Positions 10,656 through 22,192 of a stretch of 64,000 nt of DNA are shown piece after piece; position 1 is the stretch's first letter, and each line of letters begins with the position of its first letter. The stretch is from positions 992,001 through 1,056,000 of the forward strand of contig WTXD01000004.1 in the NCBI GenBank assembly GCA_022496205.1, read 5' to 3'. This DNA comes from Gloeopeniophorella convolvens (taxonomy: Eukaryota; Basidiomycota; Agaricomycetes; Russulales). The position numbers were made by a program, and so were the translations under genes. The notes under the pieces were generated by a model, which was not told the DNA's origin, made no database searches, and saw only the letters and a program-made list of their open reading frames with translations.

Positions 10656-13087
10656 ATGGGTAGCATCTTCTCCTGCTGCGACTCCTGCTGTGCGTATCCA
10701 CGCCCGACCCGGGCCCCCTTTCCCACCTCACCTCCCCGTTTCAGTCCAGTCCCGCAGCTCTCAGTCGTACGAGCCTCTGCTGCTGGAAAACGAGCGTGAG
10801 GCAGTGGCAGACCTCCTCCAGTACCTCGAGAGTACGTCCCGCACCCCCACCAAACGCCCACCTCTCACCCCCGCCCCCGCTGCGCCCACAGACCGGACGA
10901 CAACCAACTTTTTCGCCGGCTCCCCCCTCTCCGCCCTCACCACACTCTCCTTTTCCGACAATGTCGACCTCCAGCGCAGCGCTGCGCTCGCATTTGCAGA
11001 GATCACGGAGAAGGAGGTCCGCCCCGTCGGCCGCGACACGCTCGACCCCATCCTCTTCCTTCTCTCCAGCCACGACACCGAGGTCCAGCGCGCCGCCAGC
11101 GCCGCCCTCGGCAACCTCGCCGTGAACAGTGCGTTGCCTCTTGATACCCTCGAGTCGACTTGGCCGCTGATCGCTGCGCCCCGGGACAGCCGAGAACAAG
11201 CTGCTGATCGTCAAGCTCGGCGGGCTCGAGCCGCTCATCCGCCAGATGCTCAGCCCCAACGTCGAGGTGCAATGCAACGCCGTCGGCTGCGTCACCAACC
11301 TGGCGACTCACGGTATGCGCCACATCCGCCGCGACGGCGAACCAGCTCAAATTTTCGGCCCACAGACGACAACAAGACGAAGATCGCCAAGTCTGGCGCC
11401 CTGGTCCCCCTTACTCGGCTGGCCCGATCCAAGGACATGCGCGTGCAGCGCAACGCAACCGGCGCGCTGCTCAACATGACGCACTCAGGTCGGTTGCGCG
11501 TTCGGCTCCACCCGCACGCGCGTGGCGCTGATCCCCGCCCGCCTCACAGACGAAAATCGGCAACAGCTCGTCAACGCGGGCGCGATCCCCGTTCTCGTCG
11601 GCCTGCTCAACTCGCCCGACACGGACGTGCAGTACTACTGCACGACGGCGCTGAGCAATATCGCCGTCGATGGTGCGTGGGATGCGGCGCCGCGCCACGG
11701 CGAAGTTTCGCTGACGGCGTTGCCCGATTTGGGCGTGCGCAGGCTCGAACCGGAAAAAGCTGGCGCAGAGCGAGCCCAAGCTCGTCACGAGCCTCGTGCA
11801 GCTCATGGAGAGCACGAGCCTCAAGGTGCAGTGCCAGGCCGCGCTGGCGCTCCGCAATCTCGCAAGCGATGGTGCGTGTTTACGTGATGCTGCTCCGCAC
11901 ACACCCTGAGTCGCGTGTTGCGTGCACACAGAGAAGTACCAGCTCGAGATTGTCAAGGCGGACGGGCTGCAGCCGCTCCTGCGTCTACTGCAGTCGACGT
12001 ACCTCCCGCTCATCCTTTCCTCGGCCGCCTGCGTCCGCAACGTGTCGATCCACCCGCAGAACGAGTCGCCAATCATCGAGTCGGGCTTTCTGCAGCCACT
12101 GATCAACCTGCTCGCGTTCAAGGACAACGAGGAGGTGCAGTGCCACGCGATCTCGACGCTGCGCAACCTCGCTGCGAGCTCGGAGAAGAACAAGCTCGCG
12201 ATCGTCAAGGCGGGCGCGGTGCACTCGATCAAGGAGCTCGTACTCGACGTGCCAATGAACGTGCAGAGCGAGATGACCGCCTGCGTCGCGGTGCTCGCGC
12301 TCAGCGACGACCTCAAGGGCCAGCTGCTCGAGATGGGCATCTGTGAGGTGCTTATCCCGCTCACCAACTCGCCGAGCTCGGAGGTGCAGGGCAACAGCGC
12401 GGCGGCGCTCGGCAATTTGTCGTCCAAGGGTGCGTGCACCACCTTATCTGACGTCTGACATCTGGCCGCTGATGCGGGAATTAGACGGCCGCACCGCCTC
12501 GGACGACTACTCGGCATTCAACGACGTGTGGGACAAGCCGAGGGCGGGATGCACCAGTATCTCCACCGGTTCCTGAGCAGCCCCGACGCGACGTTCCAGC
12601 ACATCGCGGTGTGGACAATCGTGCAGCTGCTCGAGTCTGGAGGTCAGTAGACGCGCGTCCCAATTTAGCCCGTTCTAACTTTGTCTGTCCGTCTACCGCG
12701 CGTCGTATTTATAGACCCGCAACTGATGAGCAACATCCGCGCGTCAAACTGCTCGTGCCGAACGTGCGCGAGCTCGCGCTCTCGCGCTCCGCAACGCCGA
12801 CGTCGTCCGCGGGCGGCACGCCGCACTCGCACCGCTCGCACTCGCGCTCGTACCAGGAGACGGACGCGGGCGACGGGCAGGGCGAGATCCAGCAGCTCGC
12901 GCGCAAGATCCTCGACGTGGTCGACGGCGACGAGCCGTCCGTCGCGCCACCGAGCAGCGCGCCGTCGCATGTGCAGCCGGGGTCGTCTGTCGGGCGCGAG
13001 TCGAGCGTGAGCGGGATGGACCACGAGGAGCTGCGGCGGAGCGTGCGCGATGCGCTCGGCGCGGGCGTGCGCGGGCAGTACCACTGA
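10656..13087 (+). CDS. VAC8: Vacuolar armadillo-repeat protein Vac8, with two apparent 1-base losses
   Basis: Exons 10656-10689, 10745-10831, 10892-11128, 11190-11312, 11366-11488, 11550-11672, 11743-11871, 11932-12429, 12485-12642, 12715-13087. The protein opens [11 protein letters not shown]: Gly2 for myristoylation and a cysteine cluster for palmitoylation, as in Vac8. It continues through tandem ARM repeats ([50 protein letters not shown]-type repeats). Vac8 tethers to the vacuole and serves inheritance, fusion and autophagy. Exons 4-6 are each exactly 123 bases, one ARM repeat per exon. The frame breaks after 12540 and again after 12748. With one base restored at each, the total closes to 628 residues. 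The Ser-rich tail after the repeats is specific to filamentous fungi. Confidence 0.92.
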
Positions 13088-14057
13088 CGCGCGCGGGCGG
13101 TCTCGCTTGGTTGATTTCGTCTCGCTCGTGCGTTCGTACGCTATACTCTCTGTCCGCTTCGCGGGTGTATGATCCGCGTTTTCTGGCTTGTCCCTCCGCT
13201 CTTCGTGCGTCCCGGTTCGTTCCCTTCTGTGTCTTATTCGCTAGCTACGTAGTTACTTGAGCACCAGACTATTGCTATTATTGCCTATATCACTTTCGCG
13301 CTCGCCCTTTTCCTTGTGTCCGTCGTCGTTGTTGTGTATCGCTCGACGTGATGCGTGGCTAGTCGGACTGATTGTAGAGTACGTAGGCGCGGGCCTGGCG
13401 GGCGGGGTGCTGGGCCGCGCGTGTAAATAGTACCCCGCTATGATATGCACAGTATGCACGCCGGTTATTAATTCTTATCGTCGCAACGCCAAGGAAGCTT
13501 TCGAGGGGACTGTTCCAAGGTGCTGCGGGTGATATGGATGTGCCAGATGTGTGAAGGCTAAATGTTGCCGGAGAGTGCCGCGGTGGCTGTGCCTGCTCCA
13601 GGCACGGGACTTCGGAGCGGGTTAATTCACCATTGTGTCCGTCGACGTTGTTCGACGCTCCGTGCCAGATACCTCGGATGCGCCTTGGCCAAACGCTTAT
13701 TGTGCCGCGGACGCGGATTATGGTTGCCACCCCGACGTACAATGGCGGTGTGTGTCCGGATCACAAAAAGGAGGGGTGAGTCGAGGACATGTGGAGGGGT
13801 GGCCTGGGGACGCCTCGTGTCGCAGACGGGTGTGTGTGTCGGGGCTGGAGAAGACACACCCTCCGAAGTTTTAAGGCTTCGCTCGGCAGCCAATGCCAGG
13901 CCGTGCCATTTCCCCCCTCTCGCTCTCTAATTAGAACATTCCCCCGCCCTCCCATAACTATCTCGCCCCCAGCACGGCTGCGCCCTGCTGGCCTCTCCCC
14001 CTCCTACATATATATTTCTTTTCATCCTAGATCGCACCGCTAGACACACCCCGCACC
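13088..14057. other. Intergenic, VAC8 3' side and GH16 promoter
   Basis: 970 bases with no supported gene. The right end, about 13900-14057, is pyrimidine-rich with a TATA-like element and is the likely GH16 promoter. Confidence 0.5.
14007..14016 (+). promoter_or_regulatory. TATA-like element of the GH16 gene
   Basis: Run of alternating A/T (CATATATATT) 43-51 bases before the GH16 ATG, set in C/T-rich DNA. Spacing is plausible for a fungal TATA box with a short leader. Confidence 0.45.
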
Positions 14058-15731
14058 ATGCGTCTCTCCCTTGCCACCACCGCCCTCCTCGCCCTCGCCC
14101 TCTCCCCCGCCGCCGCCTCCACCCTCGACGCAGATGTACTAGACACCACCCCGAAGCGTCACCTCCTCAAGCGTGCGAGCGACGGCTTCCACAAGACCGC
14201 CCTCCGCCACAGCGCAGGGCTCGCGCGCGACCTGCGCGTCGCGCTCCGCGGGCTCGGCGCCGCGCCGCCCCCTGCGCGCGCCGCCGTGCGCCGTCGCAGC
14301 AGCAGCGCGGGCAAGCCGTATTGTGTTTCGAAGGGCCCCGGCACGGGCGCATCGCTGCCCAAGAACGCCACCGCGCCCGCGGCGTCAAGCTCAAGCACAG
14401 GCACGAGCACGAGCAGTGCTACCGGGAAGGGCGCGCCCAAGACGACGAGCACGAGCGCGGGCGCATCGACCCCGTCTGCCAGCGCACAGTCTGACTGGAC
14501 GCTCGCACAGAACTACGTGCGTGTGTTTTTAGCACGCTGCTAAATATGCTTCCGGCGTTGGCGGGTCGGCGCAACTGACTGTGATTGCTTCCGATCATCA
14601 TGCAGGCCGGGAACAGCTTTTTCTCGGGGTGGAACTTCTTCACGGGCGCCGACCCCACCAATGGCATCGTGCAGTTTATGGACCAGGGAAGCGCGGTGCG
14701 TCGCCTGCCCCCCCGCTCGGGCGCTCGGAACGGCATCTCATGCACATGACCTTGCCTCCCCCCTTTGCGTCCACGCACACAGCAAGCGGCAAACCTGACG
14801 TCCATCAACGCTGCCGGGAACGCGGTCATGCGCGTCGACACGACGCCGCAGGTCACGGGCAACCGCCCCGCGGTGCGCATCCAGACGCAGTACGCCTTCA
14901 CCGGCGGGCTCGTCGTCATGGACAGCGTGCACATGCCGACCGGGTGCGGGACGTGGCCCGCGTTCTGGACGAACGGGCCGACGTGGCCCCAGACGGGCGA
15001 GATCGACATTGTCGAGGGCGTCAACGACTACACGAACAACCAGGCGACGATCCACACCAACCCCGGCTGCGCGCTGCCGTCGGGCAGCGCGGGCGCGCTC
15101 GGCATCTCGGGCTCCGTCGTCGGCGGCACGGACTGCGCCGCGGTCGAGACGGGCAACCAGGGCTGCGGCGTGCGCGCGAGCCAGACCAACTCGTTCGGCG
15201 CCGCGTTCAACAGCATCGGCGGCGGTGTCTACGCCAGTGCGTGTCCCCCGTCCGCCTGTTCCGCGCTGATCGCAACGCTGACCGGGGGCGCGCGTACACA
15301 GTGCGCTGGGACGACGACGACGGCATCGCCGTCTGGTTCTTCCCGCGGAGCAGCATCCCCGCGGACATCACCGCGCGCGCGCCGCAGCCGGACAGCTGGG
15401 GCACGCCGAGCGCGGCGTGGCCCGCGAGCGGGTGCAACCCGGCGCAGTTCTTCCAGGACCACTCTGCGATCTTCGACACGACGCTCTGCGGCGACTGGGC
15501 GGGCGGCGTGTGGACCGCGTCGGGCATCCCCGGGCAGGAGCAGAGCTGCGCGCAGCGCACGGGCGTCGCGACGTGCCAGCAGTTTGTGCAGCAGAACGGC
15601 GCCGCGCTCGCTGAGGCCTGTGCGTGTTTCTGTTGCGCGGATGATCTGTCTGGGCTTTGTGGAGCTGACGCTGTGTGTGTGTGACAGATTGGGAGGTCAA
15701 GAGCGTGCAGATCTACCAGGCCAAGTCGTAG
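14058..15731 (+). CDS. Secreted glycoside hydrolase family 16 (beta-1,3(4)-glucanase type)
   Basis: Exons 14058-14516, 14606-14695, 14783-15236, 15302-15619, 15688-15731; 454 residues. A signal peptide is clear: basic start, hydrophobic core, AAAS cleavage region near residue 21. A dibasic/Arg-rich stretch and a Ser/Thr/Ala linker (residues about 100-150) follow. The GH16 domain then begins at SFFSGWNFFTG. The active-site signature GEIDIVEGV holds both catalytic glutamates, and WPAFWTNGPTWP upstream is typical of fungal Lam16A-like enzymes. Substrates in the family are beta-1,3 and mixed-linked glucans, of fungal walls or plant material. Six or more cysteines in the C-terminal half suggest disulfides. 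No GPI signal or carbohydrate-binding module is seen. Confidence 0.92.
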
Positions 15732-16248
15732 AAGCCGCGTCCCCCGGACACCTCTACCCCTCCGTTCTTTCCCTTTCCTCAAGATCACGCTATCCACGCA
15801 CACACCACACGCACGATAGAGGATACACCTGACGACTCACACGCACACACACATGTACATTGACTGTATGAAAACCGGCCGACACGTAGACAAATACGCA
15901 AGTAGAGGCGGCGCCGCGGCCGCCATGTATGCCGCACACCAGGGCTGACATTTATTATCACACACACCCATTCACTCACTCACGGGGTTTTTATTATGGC
16001 ACCGTTGTTTCTATTTGGTAGTTGGGGGCACGCTGTATTGTAGAGTGTACGCAATATATTATTTGAGATTATGCGCGTGGAGTGGGAGCGTGTGTCTAGG
16101 CGGCATGTTTTCATGTGACGGGGGGGCGTGCACGCGTCCGAGTTCAAGGGTGTGCGTGCGTGCGTGCCCCAAGGGCTGCCATGCCGTCCGTCCTCCCGTT
16201 CCATCCTACGATCGTCCTGCGGCGTCCTTCCTTCGCAAACGCGCACGC
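15732..16248. other. Convergent 3' intergenic region, GH16 / bL33m
   Basis: 517 bases; short CA-rich tracts (about 15795-15855). No gene or RNA recognised. Confidence 0.5.
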
Positions 16249-16574
16249 CTACTTCTTCGACTTCTTGTTCTCGACGAACAGCACGCGCCGCTTGACTGCA
16301 CCGCACCGCCGTATATGTATATCAGCACCACCCGGCCCCGGACACAGGCAGAGAAACACGCACCGCGCGGATCGTACTTGACCGCCGCCAGGCGCGGGCC
16401 CGTGCGCAGGCGCTGCGTCGTGTAGAAGAAGCCCGTCTGCGCGGTCGAGATGAGGCGCACGATCATCGTGCTGCCGCGCACATGCACACGCGCAGAGCGT
16501 CAGCGTTTCGCGCGAGAGAGAGGGGAGGGGGGGCACGCGCGGGTGACGCACCGGGCTTTCGCTTTGGCTGCCAT
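16249..16574 (-). CDS. Mitochondrial large-subunit ribosomal protein bL33m
   Basis: Three tiny exons on the minus strand: 16552-16574 (23 bases), 16364-16470, 16249-16295. They encode only 58 residues. The sequence MAAKAKART then IVRLISTAQTGFFY, TGPRLAAVKYDP and KRRVLFVENKK is the bL33 family from end to end (yeast Mrpl39). The family usually has 50-70 residues, so this is full length. It sits in the mitochondrial large ribosomal subunit near the tRNA exit site. No separate cleavable presequence is visible; the basic N terminus may suffice, as in yeast. Intron phases 2 and 1 close exactly. Confidence 0.93.
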
Positions 16575-17323
16575 GGCGGGAGGGAGCAAAGGGCGTGGGA
16601 ACGCACGGTCGCGTGGCGCGCCGGGCCTGGCTTCCGAGCTGGCGCTAGCGCCTCTGAGCAACGCGCACCCAAACTATCAATTTTTGCATCACTCTGGCGG
16701 CGGGTGGATGGTGATGCATGCTTGGGATTTATTCAAGATACTAATACAGCTATGTAGTATTCTCGCGCACAGAGCGGGGCCAGCAGACACGTCATAGAAC
16801 CGATCGGCAAAGTGAGAGTGAAGAAGAAAAAAGGTAGGGAGTAGAAAAAAAGAAGATACGACTGACAGATGGGATGAGCATACCATAACGTTCGGCCCCA
16901 CGTTGCCTACACAGATGATAGATGACAGACACGCGACGACAGCGATTGGACGCAAGGACAGAGTGGAAGCACATATATAGATATACGAGCGTGGGGAGAA
17001 CGTTCGTTTCTGGTGTACAGCATAGGCAGGAGGGAATCTTGCCTCCGCGGGCAGTCCAGGTGTGGCCGGCTGGCTGGCGGAGGCGGGGAGGAGAGGAGGC
17101 CTGGGTCGGGAGGCGGGATGTGGCACCACAACACGCGCGAATATCCTACATAGGTTTCTTTGGAAGCAGCAGCAGCAGTAAGCGCACGCTGTGGAACCGG
17201 AGTATTAAAGCACACAGAGAGAAGAAAGAAGACGGGGGTAGAACAGGACAGCAGGAGATGAAGCATTGCGGGTGGGGTCGACGCTCGCCGTCGCGCGGGC
17301 GCGGGTTCAACGTTCAGCAGCGT
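16575..17323. other. Intergenic, bL33m promoter and PSP1 3' flank
   Basis: 749 bases between two minus-strand genes: upstream of bL33m, downstream of the PSP1-domain gene. Purine-rich on the plus strand around 16805-16860. No gene recognised. Confidence 0.5.
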
Positions 17324-19573
17324 TCACTGCTCGTAGCCGGCGCCCTGCAGCGACGCCATCCAGATCCTCGTTTTGTACAGCCTGCGCGCCCGGTGAGCAC
17401 TCACGCAACAGAGACCTTCGGGACACACGCACCGGAACAGCTCGCGCACCAGCTCGCGAAAGTCGATCCGCTTTTCGGCAATGAAGTAAAAGGTGAGCTT
17501 GCGCCGGTCCCTGGGACAAAATGTCAGCGCGCGCGCCCTCTCGCGTGCGAGGAGCCAGCGACGGAGACCTACCACTGGTACTCGGCGTCTACAACCTCCA
17601 TCGGCAACTTCTTCTGTCGGACTTTGGTCTGGCACAGCTGTAGCGCCTTGACCTCGTCCTGCATCTTGGTCACCAGCAGCCTGCGCCCACTGTCAGCACC
17701 CGCACGCCACAGCACAAAAACCCAGGGACGACGTACTGCGCATCCTGCGCGCCGGCCTTGCCGTAGATCAACTTGGGGTTGATCTCCTTCTTCGACCCGC
17801 CGCCCGCGCTCGGCGGCGGCTGATCCGCGGGGCTCGTCGGCGTCTCCGCGTACGACGCGGCCTGCTGCTGCTGCTGCTGCTTCTGGAACGCCTCGACCTC
17901 CGCGAGCGTGATCGTGTCGTTGACGACCTTGCCGAGGTCCTTCCCGCGGTCCGCCTCGACAATCACTAGGTCGCCGATGCGGATGTCCGCCGCCACGTCC
18001 GTCGAATAGAACAGGTCCGTGCGCCCCGCCTTGAACTCGACGATGTACAGCGGGCACGACGCGGGCACCGCGTGCAGCGGCACGCCCTTCCCGAGCTCGT
18101 TCAGGGACTGCGGCTGCGCCGCGTGCGCGTGCGCGTCCGACTGCCGGCGCTGCATCGGCGCCGCGAACATGCCCTGCTGCTGCCCCGGTGCGACGCGCGG
18201 CGAGATGGGCGAGCGTGAGACGTAGCCGGTGTCGCCGAGCGCCGTGGCGGGCTGTGCAAGGTACTTGATGCCCTGCCCCGGGATAAAGCGCGCCGTCAGG
18301 GCCTGCGAGCCCTGCGGTGCCTGCTCCTGGAAGTCGTGGTGGCCAAGCGACGGGGACCCGCCCGCGGACAGCCCGCTGTCGCTCGGCGAGCCGAGCGCCT
18401 GCCGGCCGCCGGGGATGGACAGGTTCAGGTTCTGGTACGGCGAGTAGCGGTCGGGCGAGCGGCCGTGCGGCGCGTAGATCGGGAGCGACGACGGCTGGCT
18501 GGGCGGCAGGCCGGACGAAGAGGACACCGGGCCCGGGCCGTCCCTGCCCAGTGAGAGCATGTTGAGGTCCTCCGCGAGGTCTTCGTCGCTAAGCAGCAGT
18601 CCGCCGCGGCCGAGGGACGACTGGCCGAAGAACTGTCCGGGGACACGAGCAGGTTCCTCGTCGGCGCCCATGCCTGGAGCGCTGAACCCGACGATGCCAC
18701 GACGCGGCTGTACGACACTGACGCTATGTCGCCTGCTTGTCGTGCCGCTTCCGCCACCATTGCCGTTGTCGTGCATGCCCGTACCTGCCCAGAGCTCCCG
18801 GAACGCGGAACCATCATCGAGCAGAATGTCGTTGACATTGCGTACAAACGGACTCATGTTGGAGATGTCTGCAGGATGGCTGCACGTGTAGCAAAAGTAA
18901 CGGCAAGCGAGAGCGAACGGGGCAAAGAGTCGATCATTGGAAGGTGATCTGAGCGAAGCCTCGGAAGGACGTACCGGTTGTTGGAAAAAGGCTTCGCATC
19001 CCCAATGCGCCCAGGAATGCTGAGCGGATTGGATCCGAAACTCGAGTCGTTCCAACTACCCAGGCCGGGCTGCCCGAAGGAGCTCCCAATAGGGCCAGGG
19101 CGCGTTGTGGCAAGTGACTGGGAGCGGCTGCGCGTAAGGTCCGCGGCGTAGGAGCGCCCGCGCGAGGGCATGGGGGGCATGAAGCGCTCGTCGTAGGTGT
19201 CGGACGTGGCCTCCGACTCGTCGTCCTCAAACGTGGAAGCGAACGCCCGCGCTTCGCGCATAGCAGAGAGGCTGGTCTGGAGAGATGGGGCTGTGTTGGA
19301 GAAGGAAGAGCTGCGACCGGGGAACGAGCCTGGATTCAGGCTGGACGGGATGCGCTGGGCCCAGGAAGGATTGCTGCGGCCGAGGCTGGGCGAGACGGCC
19401 TGGTGGGACGAGAGGAAGTTTTGACTGGAAGTGCGGGGCGGCTGACTGGCAGCGCGCTCTCGGAGGGATGCCGGGCCAGTAGAGTCGGATCCCTGCATGG
19501 AGGCGAATCGATTCCTGCGATCCGCGTCATCATCTGGCTGCTGATACGGAAAATTTACGGGGTGTGCCATCAT
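17324..19573 (-). CDS. PSP1 C-terminal domain protein
   Basis: Minus-strand exons 18975-19573, 17737-18879, 17573-17680, 17433-17510, 17324-17381; 661 residues from the first of two adjacent ATGs. The N-terminal 400 residues are Ser/Pro/Gly-rich and probably disordered. A conserved domain then begins at LYIVEFKAGRTDLFY, with IGDLVIVEADRGKDLG, a short polyglutamine run, IYGKAGAQD, ALQLCQTKVRQKKLPMEVVDAEYQWDRRK (split by introns) and RIDFRELVRELF. This is the PSP1 C-terminal domain, shared with yeast Psp1 and bacterial YaaT/RicT. Yeast Psp1 was isolated as a suppressor of DNA polymerase alpha mutations; its molecular role is unclear. The last three introns cut the most conserved part. Confidence 0.9.
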
Positions 19574-21128
19574 GACAAGAGTGGAGGCACGGGAAGGTCA
19601 AAAGTCAGAGACGAGCTGGTGGCCGAACGTGGGGATCGAAGGGTTGCGCTGTGACTGTGGACTCGTGAGGAAACGGATCTTATTCGGATTGTTGATTCGG
19701 GACGTGAGTACAATCTGGGGCGATGTAAGTGACGGCCAATGCGAGGAGAGACGAGACATGCATAAAATACTTCTGATTCGCTCTTCTGACCTGGGATGTT
19801 CGTAAAGTCGTGGGTAAACCTCAAGCTGGAGGAAGCTGGGGGAAGACCAGCGGCTCTAAGGAGGAAAGAAAAAAAAGAAAAGCGTCTAGGATGCTGAGAG
19901 TGGGAGGGATACAAGCCAGTCTATGAGAGGAGAGAGAGAAAGCAGGAACAGACTACGAGACCATCACCCGGTGGGGACTCGCTCTATGAACTCAGAGTGC
20001 GAGAACCGCCACCGCGTGACTGGACTCCTTTCCCCATTCCGCCCCAGTCACCTGCTCCGCTTTCCCCCTTCCCCAATCCCTTCACCTCATGCCGACTAAT
20101 CACTTGCTACTAGATATCTGCTCGTCCCAGCAAGCCACCTACGCTAGCGTCGCCGCCGCCTCCCCCGGCGGTGAACTGGGCGACCGTCTGGGGCCACCCA
20201 GTCTCGACCACCCGCTCTGGCCACGGCTTGCTGGCCACGGGAACGCGACCATTCAGTCCAATTTGTAATGCGCGCCGGCATCTTGCGCCCCCGCCGCGAC
20301 GCTGCGAACAGCCCGCCTTCTGTCAGAACTCGCGCCTCCGCCGTGGCACCATCTGACTCCCTCGCACCGTCCCATCGGTCGCACAGATCCTCATGTGCCC
20401 CTCACGGCCCCCTCACAAATGACATCTTTCACCGCACTTGGTCATAGATGCTGGCCTTCCAGCGCCTATGTCAGCCGCATTGCAGAAGCGACGTCACTTT
20501 TGGTCCGAGACAATGCGCCTCTTGCAGTCTCAGGCGTGAGACCTGGTGATCAGCCGCACCCGGAGACTCACTCTCCATGGCATCATTACCTCGCGAGAAC
20601 CTTAAAAAAATGCGGTGCTCGCGCATGTGTGGCTCAGACCCTCACCCCGAAGGCTGACACGGCAGTTTGCGCACGTGCCCACAAATGCAGACTTACTCCT
20701 CGTAATTTTCAAAGACCATCCCGAGCAGGGGACGGTGGTTATGACAGCCCCGTGTCGGACGGGCCCGATGGCCTGTAAGGATGCCGTTTTGAGCGCATGA
20801 ACAGAAAGCGACCATAGCAGCGGCGTTTGACAGTGCTACTAAAACGACAAGATCCATTCCAGGTCACGCCCGGCAATCGCCAAGAACTAAGCCAGCCCAA
20901 GAAGGCGTATATTCTACGTATTCTGTAACCTGTTGCTTGCCATGGGAGCGATGGCGCGACGTTCTATCACCATGTCCTCGGAGGCCTCAGCGCATCACGT
21001 CGTAGAAGGCATGTGCGTTGTGTTTCTGGGGCGCAAAACGCATCGGCGGGCAGACAACAGCTGCCGAAGCTGGAGTGGGCGCAGGACCATCAGAAGTCTA
21101 CCATGGCTCGGCTCGGCTCTAGGAGATA
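19574..21128. other. Intergenic, PSP1-gene promoter and TRS33 3' flank
   Basis: 1.55 kb with no supported gene. A frame of 127 codons at 20395 has no family resemblance or splice context. The section from 19800 to 20080 is C/T-rich on the minus-strand sense just upstream of the PSP1-domain gene, as expected for its promoter. Confidence 0.5.
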
Positions 21129-22018
21129 TCAAGGCGATTTAGGAAGTTTGACCTGGAATGTACCTACGACTATTATTAGCTGTCTGGTCGAGCACAACTG
21201 TGCAGAATACGTACATTGTGGTAGGTTAATTTCCGGCACAATTGTCCCGTTCAGCCCCATTCTTGCCAGTGCACCACGTATGATACCAGCAGGCATCGCA
21301 GCATACTGCCGATTCTCGTCAATCCGCAGAACTTATGGCTCAGGACGGCGCACGCACAAGCCTGGCGCGTTTGGTGGCATCAGATCTGCTCTCCCAAGAC
21401 GATATACGTGCAATGGGCTTGAAGGAATTATCTTGAAGAACGTAGACACCCTGATACACTCGGTAAGAAACAAGTTGCGTTCGAACGGAAGACCATACCC
21501 GGTGATTCGTCCTCAAGTTATCGACTTGCTTGTCCCAGCACGCTGACCACAAGTCTTTGCATATGAATTTGACAATGTCCAGAGTATCTGTAAAGGCAGC
21601 GCGACCATGGCATAGTCTTTGGACGTCAGTATCAAACCCAGCTAGGCAATTCGACGCGTGACTCGTACCTCTCGGTGATGTTTGCGCCCACATGCAGACC
21701 GATGGCCTCTAATCTCGCGCGAAGTCCCTCCTCATCGTCTTCTGCGCCAGGGACAGCACCTCCCATGGAGTCTCGCGGTGCATCCTTCTTGACTTTGACC
21801 TGCGGGGGTGGAGGTGGGGGAATAAGCCCCGCCTCGATCATCTCATCCTCGACCTTCTTAGCCCGAGCATCCGCGACAGCCGATGACTGGCGGAGCGCCT
21901 GCACGGCCTCGATGAGAAAATAGTCCATCGCTGCGGCATCCATCAACCGTGGTTGAGGATCCGCAAGGGCCGCAAGCGAGGGCGCGACGGAGGGCCCTGG
22001 CGCAGCGCTGATGCTCAT
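21129..22018 (-). CDS. TRS33: TRAPP complex subunit Trs33 (TRAPPC6)
   Basis: Minus-strand exons 21669-22018, 21499-21616, 21358-21450, 21215-21305, 21129-21163; 228 residues. Family landmarks: MDYFLIEAVQALR, LRLEAIG-HVGANITER (roxin/Bet3 fold signature), [43 protein letters not shown] and MPAGIIRGALARMGLNG, ending LPQCTFQVKLPK. Trs33 is a Bet3-fold subunit of TRAPP, the Rab GEF of ER-Golgi traffic. Between the N-terminal helix and the Bet3 core lies a Pro-rich, acidic linker (residues about 60-95) common in fungal orthologues. The last join was set by the conserved CTFQVK end: the donor GTACGT leaves phase 1 and closes exactly. It shares a 174-base upstream region with UBR1. Confidence 0.92.
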
Positions 22019-22192
22019 GGCGAATGCGAGTTAAAGAGGGCGGAGATGGCCGGCCCGGGCTGTGGATTGTGTTGGCGGTTCGTCAGCGCCTGGCCCGCCA
22101 TTCCTCTCTACTCTACCCTAGTACCCTTCTCCTCAACCTCCATCTCGTGTGCCGGGCACCGCTCTCAGACACGATCTGATACCGCGTAGACC
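22019..22192. promoter_or_regulatory. Bidirectional promoter, TRS33 / UBR1
   Basis: Only 174 bases lie between the two start codons, so both core promoters and leaders must fit here. C/T-rich on the UBR1 side. Confidence 0.6.
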
